This document shows positions 51,964-63,444 of a DNA stretch of 64,000 nucleotides, one piece after another; positions within the stretch are counted from its first letter, which is position 1, and each line of letters begins with the position of its first letter. Position numbers and translations under genes: made by a program. The notes under the pieces are model-generated. The model worked only from the letters and a program-made list of their open reading frames with translations. It had not been told where the DNA came from and did not search any database. Origin of the DNA: Owenia fusiformis. Taxonomy: Eukaryota > Annelida > Polychaeta > Sabellida > Oweniidae. Location: contig CAIIXF020000003.1 in NCBI GenBank assembly GCA_903813345.2, positions 1,580,109 through 1,644,108 on the forward strand, given 5' to 3'.

Positions 51964-53534
51964 TAAGAAATCCGGTAGACAAGTGCATAGGCAGGAGTAA
52001 GCCAAATGATTTGCTAGAGTTCTACTTGAGAAGTGTGTCATTGTAATATTTCCAATTTAACTCGGATTTGACTCACCTTTTGAATAATTAATTTTTATCC
52101 TGGCAATGACCCTGATAGATAAATATATAGTTTTTGAGTCAACTGAGACATTTTCAATCAGGATTTATTATTTTAGTATGAAAATATTTCTTTGGAAAAT
52201 CTTATTATAATGATATAAACATATCTGCCAATCAAAAATGCAGAAATGAGAACAAACTATCTAACATTGAGTATAATTTCAGATAAAGAAAATGCACCAA
52301 AATTTCCTCTTATAGAGATACTTGCTAAAAAGCAAACTTTTTTGGGTTGCCATAAATAACAGAGTAAGTGGAGAGTAACTAAGACCTTCAATTTCAAAAA
52401 CAAAATTACAATCTCAGTGATACAGATTGAATGAGATTTTTTGACCATGAGTATTTCTTCTCCAATTATGAAGAGCTTGCATATTTTTTTATGAAGAGCT
52501 TAAACATTTAGATTATTTGTTTTCAGGTTTAATAGAAGTGTCAGGCCTATACATGTACTTACTGTGTACACATTGATAATTTATATATCATAGCCTCGTG
52601 ATACTATAAAACAGGCAATATCAAATTAAAAATAATTAATTCACAATGCATGACATAATATTCATAAAGAAACAATATAACACCAATACAGTACTGATTT
52701 TTCCGAGAGTCATATCGGCTCTTCCCATCAGCACACCGATCGGTGTAGCGTCGGTAGTTTGGTCGGCACACCGTTAGTTCTTCTGAATTAGGCAAAATGG
52801 TTGACATAGCTACTAAAAATGGATGGTTAAATGACAATTCAATTTAGTTCCATGTACTGAAAGATTCAATGATATCCCTAGAAAAGTAAGAGAAGGAATA
52901 TCAAAAATCAGGCTTTATATTAACAAAAAAACAAAAAGAAGCCCAGGCCCAAAGGTATGAGATACAGTCCACTGACAATAAAATGGTGTTGTCGCATAAC
53001 CAACAAACCAATGTAGAGAAAGTGGGTATGATGCTATAAGTAGTATTCTGCCTATTCCAAAATGGAACACCATTAAGCAATATAGACAGCAAGCATGTAA
53101 CACTGAACCCATAAATCAAAAAAATATTGCAATGATGATACAGGAAATGAAACGTAGAAACTGTAAAGGTATTGGTGGGATTCACTTTGATGAAAATATG
53201 GTTAAAAAGGTCTGTGTATCAACAGACGCACTGGTAACTTGGTTGGGTTTGAAAAGGACAAGGTGCAATTATTGGCAAATATCCCTATGGTCAAAATGAA
53301 TCATTCGTAGGTGTAACAAGAGAATAAAATGTCATATAATACTTTGGAAAATATTAAAGTGCTCGGACACACATAAGCTGAGATAGGAATCATTTCGTTC
53401 AGTAAGGTTGTATTGACTTCCCGATTGACTTACATGGGGCTGTGCACAATTGACATAACATGAGGATATCAGCAGATCCCAATAGAGGCCATTGGTTTCC
53501 ATTGATTATCACAGAAATACCAAAAATACACTAT
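51964..53534. other. Gene-free stretch with a CpG-bearing patch
   Basis: At 52725-52775 a patch (cacaccgatcggtgtagcgtcgg) carries a perfect 14-base palindrome and the cggtg words seen at 37.7 and 39.9 kb. Otherwise AT-rich with no supported gene. Confidence 0.4.
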
Positions 53535-53631
53535 GACCTGAATCGATTGCAAACTTAATAATTTCACAACACGACACAAATGGTTTATCTCATCAAATGT
53601 GCAAATATAGAGTTTGCAATCGATTCAGGTC
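53535..53631. repeat. Perfect 20-bp inverted repeat with 57-base loop
   Basis: gacctgaatcgattgcaaac at 53535-53554 faces gtttgcaatcgattcaggtc at 53612-53631. It could be a tiny MITE or a hairpin. No target duplication seen. Confidence 0.9.
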
Positions 53632-54040
53632 GTACTTAAAATTAAAAGATTGTACATTTTTTCATCATTTTTTTCCTACAAAATGGCTATAGAAAAATGC
53701 TCCAAAAACAACTTTTACACTTATCAAATATCATACAAGTTTGTAAAACCAAAGATTAAACTATTATATTTTATTATGTAGTAACATATTTGGATAAGAT
53801 GCAGGGATGCGTAAAATGTAAATGGATTTTGACAGACACAAAAATACTTCCTGGTTTGGAATCTATGCCTCTACACTTCATGATTGAATTATGACCCTAA
53901 TAAGTGGCCTATACATCAATACAGTGCTGAATATAGGATACTAGTGTGCATATAAATGTAATAATTGAAGCAGAATACTCATTTTGAAAAATCAGATGAA
54001 TTTTTTTTTCCATGGGGAGATCCCAATGGAGGGTGTATAA

Positions 54041-54496
54041 GGTCCTTTGAATATCCCGGATGAATACCTTGAAAATATTGATTCCAGTGCGGAGAGCCAG
54101 AACTCCCAAGGTTCTTCTCAAAGTCAGTCACACTCCCAGTCAAGCTCACAATCCTCACACTGTTTTTCCACACAGTCATCAACATCTGATGAAAAGGAAA
54201 TTCCTGAAAAAGAGAGATTATCAAACATGATATGTCTATTCTTTTTCACAAGCATCCACAGTGACCACAGTGCAAAACGTCAATATCTCAAACCATATAG
54301 AGGTGATGAACCTCAATTAAACTTTTCAACACTATATGACCAATGCTTCAACTGTAAAAGGTTTGGCCATTGGGCTAGGCAATGCATGGAACCAATAAAT
54401 GAAGAGTGGTTGAAAAACCAGACATGCACAAAGTGCCAAAGAAAAGGCTGTAATTACAAAACATGTCCATTAATTTCAAATCAAAAGAACAGATAA
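54041..54496 (+). CDS. Zinc-knuckle (CCHC) protein fragment, Ser/Gln-rich N-terminus
   Basis: The frame opens after a stop at 54038 and has no good ATG at its start, so it begins as an internal exon. It reads NIPDEYLENIDSSAESQNSQ, then a Ser/Gln-rich run (54105-54190) and an acidic EKEIPEKE. The zinc knuckle CFNCKRFGHWARQC fits C-x2-C-x4-H-x4-C exactly. A second cluster, CTKCQRKGCNYKTC, is C-x2-C-x4-C-x4-C. It ends at a stop 13 residues later. CCHC knuckles bind single-stranded nucleic acid and occur in element Gag-like proteins and in host RNA-binding proteins; which applies here is unclear. Confidence 0.6.
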   Translation, partial: GPLNIPDEYLENIDSSAESQNSQGSSQSQSHSQSSSQSSHCFSTQSSTSDEKEIPEKERLSNMICLFFFTSIHSDHSAKRQYLKPYRGDEPQLNFSTLYDQCFNCKRFGHWARQCMEPINEEWLKNQTCTKCQRKGCNYKTCPLISNQKNR

Positions 54497-54785
54497 TACT
54501 TATTAAAATATGACATTGTCAGTAGCATAAATATATGTACAATTTATGTGTATATTTTGTTATATTTTTGTCAGCATTTACTGGAACAACTCTAAAGACT
54601 GTTATAGCAAAAGGAAAGGGTATAAAATCAAAGTACATTTTGAGGAACATGGGTTTATTTAAGCAAAGCAAATGCAACAAAGCTACCCCCAGTTTAATAA
54701 TGATAAAAGATATTATGCTGTTACGACTCTCATGACCGGCTTGCAAGCTCATTGCAAATCTACATTGACCCTCTACCATAAGTGT

Positions 54786-54925
54786 CCAGGAAACTATGAA
54801 GATTCAAGCAATTGTTGCCAACTTGTCCTGGTATAACCTAAAGTTTCATTACAAGGAAACTATGAAGTAAGATTCAAGCACTTGTTGCCAACTTGTCCTG
54901 GTATAACCTAAGGTTTCATTACAAA
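54786..54925. repeat. 67-bp tandem duplication
   Basis: ggaaactatgaagattcaag ... ggtataacctaaagtttcattaca is repeated immediately with a 4-base insertion (aagtaagattc). Confidence 0.9.
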
Positions 54926-54929
54926 ACCT

Positions 54930-56924
54930 GTTATGCGGCTCTTTAAAACTGTAGTATATAACACTTTGGTTGTTTGGATTTACAATATCTTTTGGATATA
55001 TTCTTCTTCTATCAATGCAAAAAGCTGGTACTAATGAAATTTCAAATGATTAATGAGTATTGACTTCAGAAAACAACAAGGAGTATTAAACAAGATAGCA
55101 CAGAATGTGAGGAATGTGGAAAATACTTGAATGCATCATCTTTCAAATGAATCTTTTAAACAGTGCTCTGTAACAACATTCCTGATTATAAAATGACAAT
55201 GACTCTTAAGAAGAAAAATTCTTTGATGAAATTTTGAAAAATGAACAATCAGAAAAATCAGGTTCATGATAAAGAAATGGGAAGATGAATTTTGCTTTTT
55301 AAATGATGAAACCTATGATGAATAGAATTGGCAGAACTTTTTCTTTACTAGGATGAAATGTAAAGAAACTATAAGATTATAAACAACATTCTTCCTAGTC
55401 TCTATGAAATGAAACATATAATTGCAGTTTGTGTGGAGAAGTATGTACCTTAAAACACTTCCTTTTCACATGTACTCTCCCAAAATGTTTGGAAATATAT
55501 CTTTAATATATCAGGTTTAAAGATAACATACAGAAAGTTGATAATATGATGAAACATGAAGGATGAAACACTTAGATTACATGAGCTAATTGATACACAC
55601 AAACCTTTAAGGCAAAGGGGAAAAGTGATAGGCTTAGAATGCAAGCCTTAACTACACATTGTGTACAAAAACAACTAGTCAAATGCATATCCAGTTTCAT
55701 AATGTACATGGCATCATTAAAAATAATAAATCACTTAAGGGATTAAGAATGGCTATGTACTTTAGACAAAGGGTTAAAGGGTTCGGACATTGAGGATCAA
55801 TGTATGAGTAGAAATCTGAATTCTCTTGTATTTATTGCTGCGGAAATGGCAAAGTAGCCCACTAACCAGTCATGGAACTAGGAGGATCACTTTAGAAGTT
55901 CCATGTTGTTGTGAAAGCAGAGGGCGTTTTTTGAAAATCTTTAAAAAAGTGAAGTGATAGTACAAATATCCTGCAAGCTGTGTAGACTTACACCATGGAA
56001 CTAATCATTCTTTGGGCTGGGTTTGATTCCCAAACAACTTGATATAGTACTCACATTTCAGTTTTATTTTCATATAAGCGTATCCATAGTTTCATCTACA
56101 TAGTTTAAGAATTGTTAACTTGTGCCATAATTACACAATTCACTACTTTAGTGAAAAGGAAAGGGTTACATGCAATGGGAGTGGAACCAGGTTATTTTCA
56201 TAAATTTCTTTTTTATAAGATATGACACACATCATTTTTTTCCAAGAGCATCATACTGTGCACAAAAATCAAAATTGCTAGCATAGTTTTCAATAGACAT
56301 GAGTATAATGATTCCCATTGACACCAACGCGAAATTGCAAATCTGTTCTAAACATAGCTATGAAGCTACATACATAGCTATATACATTACCAAATCTATT
56401 CATTGGCTGTCGTGTTCATGGTTACGTTCTGAAAAACATTGCTAGCCTAAACTCTCAAATAATACAATGATGTCAGGCTAGGTTTGTTTTAGTCCACCAC
56501 GTCCTTAAAGAACAAGTTTAAGACAGTTTATATTGAACATAATTTGACAGTGTTATTTCCAGTCAAAAACATTGACATTCACATACAGTGTTATTTTTAG
56601 TCTTGTTGTTCATGTTTTGACAGTTGAATCTCGAGGGAAACTTTATTGGAATTTTGTATGAAATAGAGAAATGAAGAAAATATATGCAAAATAGACTAGT
56701 TTGGACAAACCAATACTTCAGCAGAAATTCCAAATTAAACCGATTTTAAATGAACCTGTGACAATGCCAAGTGCACAGGTGATGATGGCCATAAGGCCCT
56801 TTCAATATTTACATGCTTAGCATTGCTAGCAAGAGATACATATGACATACACTGATATTACTTTGAGGTTAGTGTACTGTTTTCATTTTTTTCATTCGTT
56901 ATCTAACAATACATAAATTACAGG
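54930..56924. other. Gene-free stretch
   Basis: Nearly 2 kb of AT-rich sequence with no supported gene, splice-bounded exon or repeat. It ends in the acceptor of the next exon. Confidence 0.4.
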
Positions 56925-57243
56925 AGTGTGCCCTAGTCAATCAGGAAATCAAGGACCTGCTGAAGTATCTGAAGAACCCATACAGGTTGAAGAACCCATA
57001 CAGATTGAATTACCCATACAGATAGAAGAAACTGACCAACCTGACAATGTTGAAGAAGACACAAGGAATGATGTGATATTAGATGGGGACTCTGATGAAG
57101 AAGAATTGGATGCCAGTGTAAGAATAGACTTTTTGAGTGATGAGGAGGAGGGTCCAAACGATTCAATAAGATTCAAGCTTACATACCCATTTAGAAGTCA
57201 TCTCATAGAGGAGAAAATAAAAGAAGTCTATAAAAAAGTTTGA
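56925..57243 (+). CDS. Candidate terminal exon, acidic protein with EPIQ repeats
   Basis: An acceptor (tacataaattacag) is followed by an open frame to a stop at 57241-57243. It reads VCPSQSGNQGPAEVSEEP, then four degenerate copies of EEPIQ(V/I) (EEPIQVEEPIQIELPIQIEE). An Asp/Glu-rich stretch follows (DGDSDEEELDASVRIDFLSD), then a basic end (SHLIEEKIKEVYKKV). Low complexity with no fold recognised. Likely a disordered C-terminal part. Confidence 0.4.
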
Positions 57244-57730
57244 TGTTGTTTTTAAGACTTATTGTGTTCTAGACAGTTGGTTATTCTTTGGTTGTCCTGT
57301 TGATTTTCTTTATTTCTTGGTCAAACTGTGCTCATGATTTGGTCTCAAAATATATCTAAGATATATGTGTTATATGAGCATCTAAATTAGGACATTACTG
57401 ATTGTCCAGGAGAAAAATCTGGATGGTCTGATCTCTAATAAATCTGAACTTTTATTTGAAAATGGTGGGAAATTGAAATATTTGATAAATCAAATGAAAA
57501 TCACCCACTAGGTCAGCGAGTCAATGCAGCATACATATCCAAGGTGAATGCACATTTACTATTAATCTTAATTTATTTTATTATTTTCATTTTGATAGAA
57601 TTTATTATATAGATTATAGTTTAGAACTAATGTGCTTTGAATGTAAAACATCAAAAGCTCTATTGTTTCAAATTCTGAAAGTGCAAAAAAGATTCTTATG
57701 ACTAATTACAAACAGTGTTAGAACAAACGA
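57244..57730. other. Gene-free spacer
   Basis: AT-rich, no feature seen. Confidence 0.3.
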
Positions 57731-57734
57731 TTCC

Positions 57735-58265
57735 TCTCTACAATTTAAGAAAATAAAGCTAAATGTTGGTATTTTTTTTGTATTTAATTGTCTCAAACGA
57801 CCTAAAGAATTTCCTCAAACTCTATTCTATGACTTCTTCATATCAAATGCTCAAACTCATGGTCAAAAGACACGTTATAGATTCAATCTTAGAGCTAATC
57901 AATTTAAATCTACATTTGGACAAAGGAGCATTAAATACATAGGACAAACAACATGGAATGAATTACCTGAAACTTTTAAACTTCTGAATTCAAGAAATAA
58001 ATTTAAGTCAGACTTGAAAAAGTATTATCTGTATTAAATTAAGTATTAAATTGATCTTTATAACATTTAGCTATATGTGCTTATATATATGTATAGTTCT
58101 TTCTCTTCTTTTAGTTTTCTCCTAACTTTTCTATCTTTAAAAACAGTTTCATATCTTGTCATCTTGATTAATACAATTATGTAATGTAACTATATACACC
58201 CGCATGGGTGTCAGTTGCCTGTACAATGAACATTTATATAAGTGATGAATAAACAACTATGTAAA
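57735..58265 (+). mobile_element. 3' end of a CR1/L2-like LINE
   Basis: The frame reads SLQFKKIKLNVGIFFVFNCL, then TRYRFNLRANQFKSTFGQRS, IKYIGQTTWNELPETFK and FKSDLKKYYLY with a stop at 58036. The (S/R)-(I/F)-x-Y-x-G-x-x-x-WN-x-LP ... FK-x-x-L-K-x-(Y/W)-L ending is the usual C-terminus of CR1/L2/Jockey-type ORF2. A 3' UTR of about 220 bases with a tgaataaac end follows. Severely 5'-truncated; target duplication not recognised. Confidence 0.7.
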
Positions 58266-58468
58266 CTGTATTTCATTGTTTCAACAAAGTGGTTAAATAA
58301 CAAAGTCTCACAAAAACAAAAGAAGCCTTTAAAGAAAAAAGGTTGAAAGAATAATGACCAATTTTATTCACTTTTAACTTTGGATAATTTAATAATATCA
58401 TTGTATGGTTATTTTCAAATTTGAAAAATTTAAAGTTATTTAAAAATAATTATTTTTGAAATTAAGGA

Positions 58469-58617
58469 TACCCAAGACAAGACACAGCTGCCCTTGCAAA
58501 CCTATGCAGACAAAGACTATGGACCATTCCCAGAGGTTTCTTTCAAACCAGCTTGCAGACCTAGGGTTCAGCTTTGACAGATTACCAGACAAGGTGTTCT
58601 TGAATTCAGGACTGTAA
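58469..58617 (+). pseudogene. Scrap of an unknown protein
   Basis: Two frames together give GYPRQDTAALANLCRQRLWT and NQLADLGFSFDRLPDKVFLN, then a stop. Coding-like but unrecognised. Confidence 0.25.
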
Positions 58618-59054
58618 TTTCTATCTTTTCTCTCTTCAATGATGAAATTCTAAATCTCAACAACTTTGCTCCGCGTGAAAATGATTCAAAAATTGCTTTA
58701 CAAAGAAGAAAAATGGAGTAATTTAATGGTTAAACTACTATCGTTGGGAGTCCAACACACTGTGGGGATGGAGAAAGTCGAGAGGAAGGTAAATGTAAGA
58801 GATGGTAAGAAGAAGACGGAAAAGAGGAAGCGGGAAGAAGACTTGATAGAGTAAATAATTTACCATATGTTGAGGAACCCCTGCCTACATCTTGTGTCAA
58901 TTTTGGAAAGAACACCTTCACTGTCTTAACTAAGACGTAGAATGCAGTATGTCTGCAGTGCAATGCAACAGTTTATGTATTTTCCCACACTTAAATTTTT
59001 ATATTAATTTATATATAATTTCCCAATTTTTCTAGTTCTCTATTGTTGTTACAG

Positions 59055-59420
59055 GAGTGAATGTGGGGGTAAATGTTTCCCAATACCTACAGGCCAGAAA
59101 GTGTGTGCTGCATACACGAAAAAAAAGCAGTGCTGAAGATGGGCCCACATTCTTGTATTACAATTTCCATTTAGAGGGTAATTTTCTGCAAAAGATGGTA
59201 TTAGGCTTTGAGAAGCCTGCATGGACTGCCATCCTTTCATCAGGATTTGATGACAAAATCCAAATCCAAGGATGCTGCTTTCACTGGACGCAAGCAGTGT
59301 GGAGAAGAATACAAGGAAGTGGCCTTCAGACTGCATTCATGGAGGATGCTGCTGTGCAGAATTACGTGAAGAAGATATTTCCACAGCTTGTGACGCAAAC
59401 CACACTAAAACGAGGGATGT
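59055..59420 (+). pseudogene. MULE transposase fragment with a substituted catalytic Asp
   Basis: After an acceptor (tgttgttacag) one frame reads GVNVSQYLQARKCVLHTRKK, then PTFLYYNFHLEGNFLQKMVL, GFEKPAWTAILS, and QIQGCCFHWTQAVWRRIQGS, followed by GLQTAFMEDAAVQNYVKKIF. The (I/V)-x-GC-x-FH-(W/F)-(T/S)-Q-x-(V/I)-W-R block with the preceding DFE-x-A-x-W word is the second catalytic region of MULE transposases. Here the expected DFE is GFE, so the acidic residue is replaced. Downstream the frame degrades into GMWYNRIMYQQAG and AT-rich sequence. Dead copy. Confidence 0.65.
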
Positions 59421-59534
59421 GGTATAACAGAATAATGTACCAACAGGCAGGCATTTTTGTTTTGTTTTGCTTTGAATGGAACACATTTGACGAAAAACAG
59501 AGCAATATGAGACTCACAATTGTTATCGGGTAGG

Positions 59535-60442
59535 TTGAAAATTAAAATTACCTTTTCAAGCTTCATAGATGATAATAGAGACAAATGTGCTGTCCTTTGA
59601 CATGGCATGTGAATAAATATCTTTATAAAGCCTGAAATTATTAAAGATCCTCCAAAAATACTTACATTGAAAAGATTTATTAATTATATCGGCAGAATAC
59701 CAAAAATATACCATATATACCAATATGCAACGGAGTGAAATAAGGAAACGAAGATTAACATCCACGCCCCGAGTTGACAGGGCCTTAAATGATGTGTCAG
59801 CGCTGCGGCAGCAGGCTGCCGGAGCCAGTAAATTTGTGTAAGGGAAAAAAGATGAGACCATACCACTAAACAGACAAAACCAAAGAAGAAACCACTGAAA
59901 AGAGGACGAAGGAAACCTAAATTCTGTCATAAGAAAAGGAAATATTCAAGGTACAAACCATGTTGTTCTACCATGTCGATAAATACTTTTTTCTCCATTG
60001 TGACTTTATCATTTTAAAAATTAATCAATGGAATTCTTTCATTTCTTATTTAAAATTAAGTTCAGTATACGAGTCAGTTATATTGGTACATGTAACATAG
60101 TAAAAACATATTAAAGACTTCATGTTTTAGACCATGTGAAGGAAGCCAACAAGAAGTATTTCTTCAAATTGAAAGACAACTCTCAGTAAAATGTACAGGA
60201 TGAGAAATTAATGCTTCTTAGTCTTATTTGCTGAAGAGAAGGTTACTGGTTAGAAGTTGCGCAAACTGCCTGCATATTTAAAAATGGAAGACGGGGAGGA
60301 CACAACTCCAGTACCACAACACAACAAGTACTACCTATAATCTAATTGTCCTAATCTAATCTTTGAAATTCTAGGTCCTATGTAGGTTTTATAAATAAGG
60401 CTTCTGATCAACTGAAAAACTTATTTTTTCTGCAATTGACAG
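59535..60442. other. Mostly gene-free, with basic scraps
   Basis: At 59725-59840 a frame reads MQRSEIRKRRLTSTPRVDRA, then VSALRQQAAGASKFV and a stop, and near 59870 TKPKKKPLKRGRRKPKFCHK. These may be further remnants of the preceding element. Nothing else supported. Confidence 0.3.
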
Positions 60443-60557
60443 GTTGGAGGTTGAGTTTCAAGATACAACAGTTTTATATACAACCATTCTTCGAAGAGTC
60501 ACCAACGAGAAGACAGTTTCGGAAGGGAGCACAATTTTGACAGTGACCAGAATATAG
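60443..60557 (+). CDS. Candidate terminal exon
   Basis: An acceptor (tttttctgcaattgacag) is followed by an open stretch, LEVEFQDTTVLYTTILRRVT, then NEKTVSEGSTILTVTRI and a stop. Beta-strand-like. No family recognised and no partner exon found. Confidence 0.3.
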
Positions 60558-60559
60558 CT

Positions 60560-61034
60560 TTCACACACACATATACAGTGGCAACTACTTCAGTGAAAAA
60601 TAATGTGCTGTAATCAGATGATTTTCACAAGTCTGCATTAGGGGATTCAGTTTTCACCATCTACATAGTGCATACTTTCTGGGGGATGAAGTGCAACCAG
60701 GGCCTCTTGATTCTTCCACATTGGATTTTTGACTCCTCAAATTTCCTTATTTCACTGATTAATTTATTCTTATTTCTCAAACGAGTATGTGAAATAAATA
60801 TATTAGCACAAGAATTGTATGATTTCATACAAAAGCCAAAATAAGAAGTGTTAAGCCAGTCAAAAAAGATCTAAAAAGAAATTGTCTGCTACCAAATATC
60901 ATCCTCCTGGCCAGCATATTATTGTTGTCATCACATGACATAATAAAAAGATTTAAAGGTATGTTAAAGACAAAATATGCTGAAAAGCATTTGATGAGCC
61001 CCATTGGAAGATATGAATAAGAAAAGACAACAAC
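60560..61034. other. Gene-free spacer
   Basis: No feature seen. Confidence 0.3.
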
Positions 61035-61372
61035 ATCTATAGAGTTCACTGGAAGTTCATCAAGCCTCCCACTTTTCCTAAAACTCGGGAAGGATCTAAC
61101 AAAAACACTGTTTTCTTTAACAACATCATCAATGCATGCTGCGGTATTATTATCTTCTACTTATCTACAAATGCAAACTAATCATCAATACCAACTGTAT
61201 GTGTGGAATGTGTCATACCAGACATACGAATATATAAAGAACCATAAAACATATGTGAGTGTAATTAAATAAAACTAAAAGACACTAATTAAACAATGAG
61301 TGCGCCGTTAATCCATATGCTTCTCAATAATAAATATTTTCAGATGATTTAGAAATCTAAGTCATAACATAT
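61035..61372. repeat. Dispersed repeat pair, copy 2
   Basis: Same-orientation partner of 27557-27893. Confidence 0.9.
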
Positions 61373-61715
61373 TAGCCCAGTCAAACTAATGAAAAAAATA
61401 GCTTAACCCAAAACAAATTGCAATAGAAATCAAATTAGGTTAGTTATTTACATTTATCAACCTTGAAATACATACTAAAAATCTACCAAAATCGAAGTAG
61501 TGGAACAATGTTAAAATTTGAATCGAAGATTTTCATTTGCAACTCTCTGCCAAGAAAGTGAACAACCGTGGCTGTTGTGTAAGAAAATCAGGTTGAAGAA
61601 AAACCACAATCATTACTTTTTTTAGAAGTCATTACGAAATGCCCTGGCATCAGATTTTTGAGCTCAAATAATATAAAAATAAGACACTTACAACTTTAGT
61701 TCACAATCATGTTGA

Positions 61716-62060
61716 ATGGCTAGGACAAAAACAACAAAGAGAAAATATCCTGTAGTAGCTACAGACATGGAGAAAAAGGACCCTGTAAGGTACCCTTTCC
61801 TGTACTGTGATAAGAATTTCACAAGGCGTAGCACCCTCAAAAGACACTTAATTGACTTTCAAGCGCACTGGTTTACTGCTGATGATTACACTGACGCAAT
61901 AGAAGAAGAAGACTGGTATGTCTTAATTTTACATGCCAGAAGAACTTATACTTGGCTATCATATCCCTTAATTATTTCAAATAATGCTCTGGCAGAGGCA
62001 TATGAGCTTATTTTTAGGGCTAATGACCCCCTCCCTTGCTGTTCAACTACAGTTACATAG
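61716..62060 (+). pseudogene. C2H2 zinc-finger protein N-terminus with the first Cys lost
   Basis: Starts at an ATG and reads MARTKTTKRKYPVVATDMEK, then YPFLYCDKNFTRRSTLKRHL, IDFQAHWFTADDYTDAIEEE and a stop after 114 codons. It is a close paralogue of 23648-23890. The sister copy has CLYC; here the first Cys is Phe, so the finger should not bind zinc. It is the N-terminal end of the zinc-finger/SAM-like recombinase-type family whose next part follows at 62346. The frame after HARRTYTWLSYPL differs from the sister copy. Confidence 0.55.
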
Positions 62061-62129
62061 CAGATGCATAGGTAGCTTTAAAATTCAAAAAATGTGTAAC
62101 ATGCCACTGTAAACTTATATTTTTTATCT

Positions 62130-62245
62130 TCAGATTACCAATTTCAAGATGCATTATAACACAGATGTGTATGAGGGAAGCACGTACCAGGCACACTTTC
62201 GTCCAGGGGGCACCTAGTTGGAGGAAGTGTTTTAAGCTCATCGTG
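62130..62245 (+). pseudogene. Scrap of the CACTA-like transposase
   Basis: gatgtgtatgagggaagcac ... cacactttcgtccagggggc ... ttggaggaagtgtttt matches 20962-21068 with a deletion of about 35 bases. It interrupts the zinc-finger family gene between its two parts. Confidence 0.65.
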
Positions 62246-62345
62246 ATGTACAATTAAAAATGTATCCATTCCCCAATTATGTTATCCCAAAAAACTACAA
62301 AGAATAGTACAAGCATGAATATGCACGGGAAAAAATTAAAGAATC

Positions 62346-63000
62346 CAAGAAAACTTAATTATACACAATGTCAGGAATGTCTGAAAATGGTGACCCGTAT
62401 TGACAAACATAAAAAGTGTGTAAGGGCGTGAATGTTGAAATATGTAAAAAGGAAGAAATATCAGAAGTTGGAATCCTCAAAAACATGCCATTATTTGAGG
62501 AATGGCTTAAAACTCCCCCAGGAGCCCAACACACGGGGTATAATACCCAAAGGACAAAGAGGGACGTCTCTTTTGTTCTTGAGCAGATTGCACAGGGAGA
62601 GGATAACTTTGACCCCCTTGATTTTGACCAAATCAATAATAATTTCATCAAGCCTGCTCTAGATTGGACAGTAGGTAACATTAAGCAGCCAAACACCATC
62701 AAGGCAAATCTCAATAGACTTCAACATTATTATATTTTCCTTCTTTTGAGCATGAAAACAATCAAACATTCAGAATTCCTTATTTGCGTGAAACAAAACA
62801 GAATATGGTGTAATTCAATGAAAAATTTAGCTAAGAAAAATCATCTCAACAAACATAGTGACATTCATGAGGAACTCATTACTCCAAAACACATCAAAGC
62901 ATTCATGTTTTCAGACTATGTTAAGGAAACAAAGACGTATTTCCTAAAAAAAACACGATATTACTCTCAGTGTATAGGATGCAGAATTACCCTTCTCTGA
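62346..63000 (+). pseudogene. Zinc knuckle plus SAM-like core-binding domain, recombinase-family relic
   Basis: At 62346-62430 one frame gives NYTQCQECLKMVTRIDKHKK ending in C, a C-x2-C ... H-x2-C finger. After one frameshift the long frame (to 63000) reads LKNMPLFEEWLKTPPGAQHT, then VSFVLEQIAQGEDNFDPLDF, NTIKANLNRLQHYYIFLL and KTIKHSEF. The (F/L)-x-x-WL-x-x-x-x-G, then V-x-x-(F/I)-L, then T-I-K-A-x-L-x-x-L-x-x-(Y/F)-x-x-FL order is the SAM-like DNA-binding region of the zinc-finger tyrosine-recombinase-like family in fish and invertebrates. No catalytic domain follows. The exon at 7071 has the matching C-terminal tail type. Confidence 0.6.
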
Positions 63001-63444
63001 ATGGAACATTGCGTGAAAAAAAATGGAATTCCAAGTCTAAGCACATCTAGAAACTAAGTCTAAGCACACTAGGTGCTTATAAGCAATAAATTCAAGTAGC
63101 ATGTCTTGTATACACGTTATCCCCTCTCCATCCGATCCCCCCTCCATCTGATATTAATTTATTTTGATTGTTGCTCTTTAACAAAACATGTTGGACAGTA
63201 GAGTTAGCTTTACAGATTATGGTCCCTTTTATTTTGCATTTGTGCTTAGATATTCATGTTATTTGGACAAAAAGAAAGTTTTTCCATACAAAATTAATCC
63301 TTTCCAAACATAATGTTTTAACAATTAACTGTGCGAACACAGGCGCATGGGTCCTTTATTACATGTTTTTGATCTCCTACCAGGATAATAGTTTTGTTAA
63401 ATAAAGAATTGGCAGTAGATATAAAATATTCTTTTTATTTTCAG
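63001..63444. other. Gene-free spacer
   Basis: AT-rich. Two short repeats of ccatcygat lie near 63128. It ends in the acceptor of the next exon. Confidence 0.3.

Noticed and set aside
54041-54496. Zinc-knuckle frame as the Gag of an LTR retrotransposon
   Set aside because: No LTRs, protease or reverse transcriptase lie nearby; a host RNA-binding protein is as likely.
59556-59930. Minus-strand frame of 124 codons
   Set aside because: It mirrors a basic plus-strand scrap; hydrophobic residues come from antisense Lys codons.
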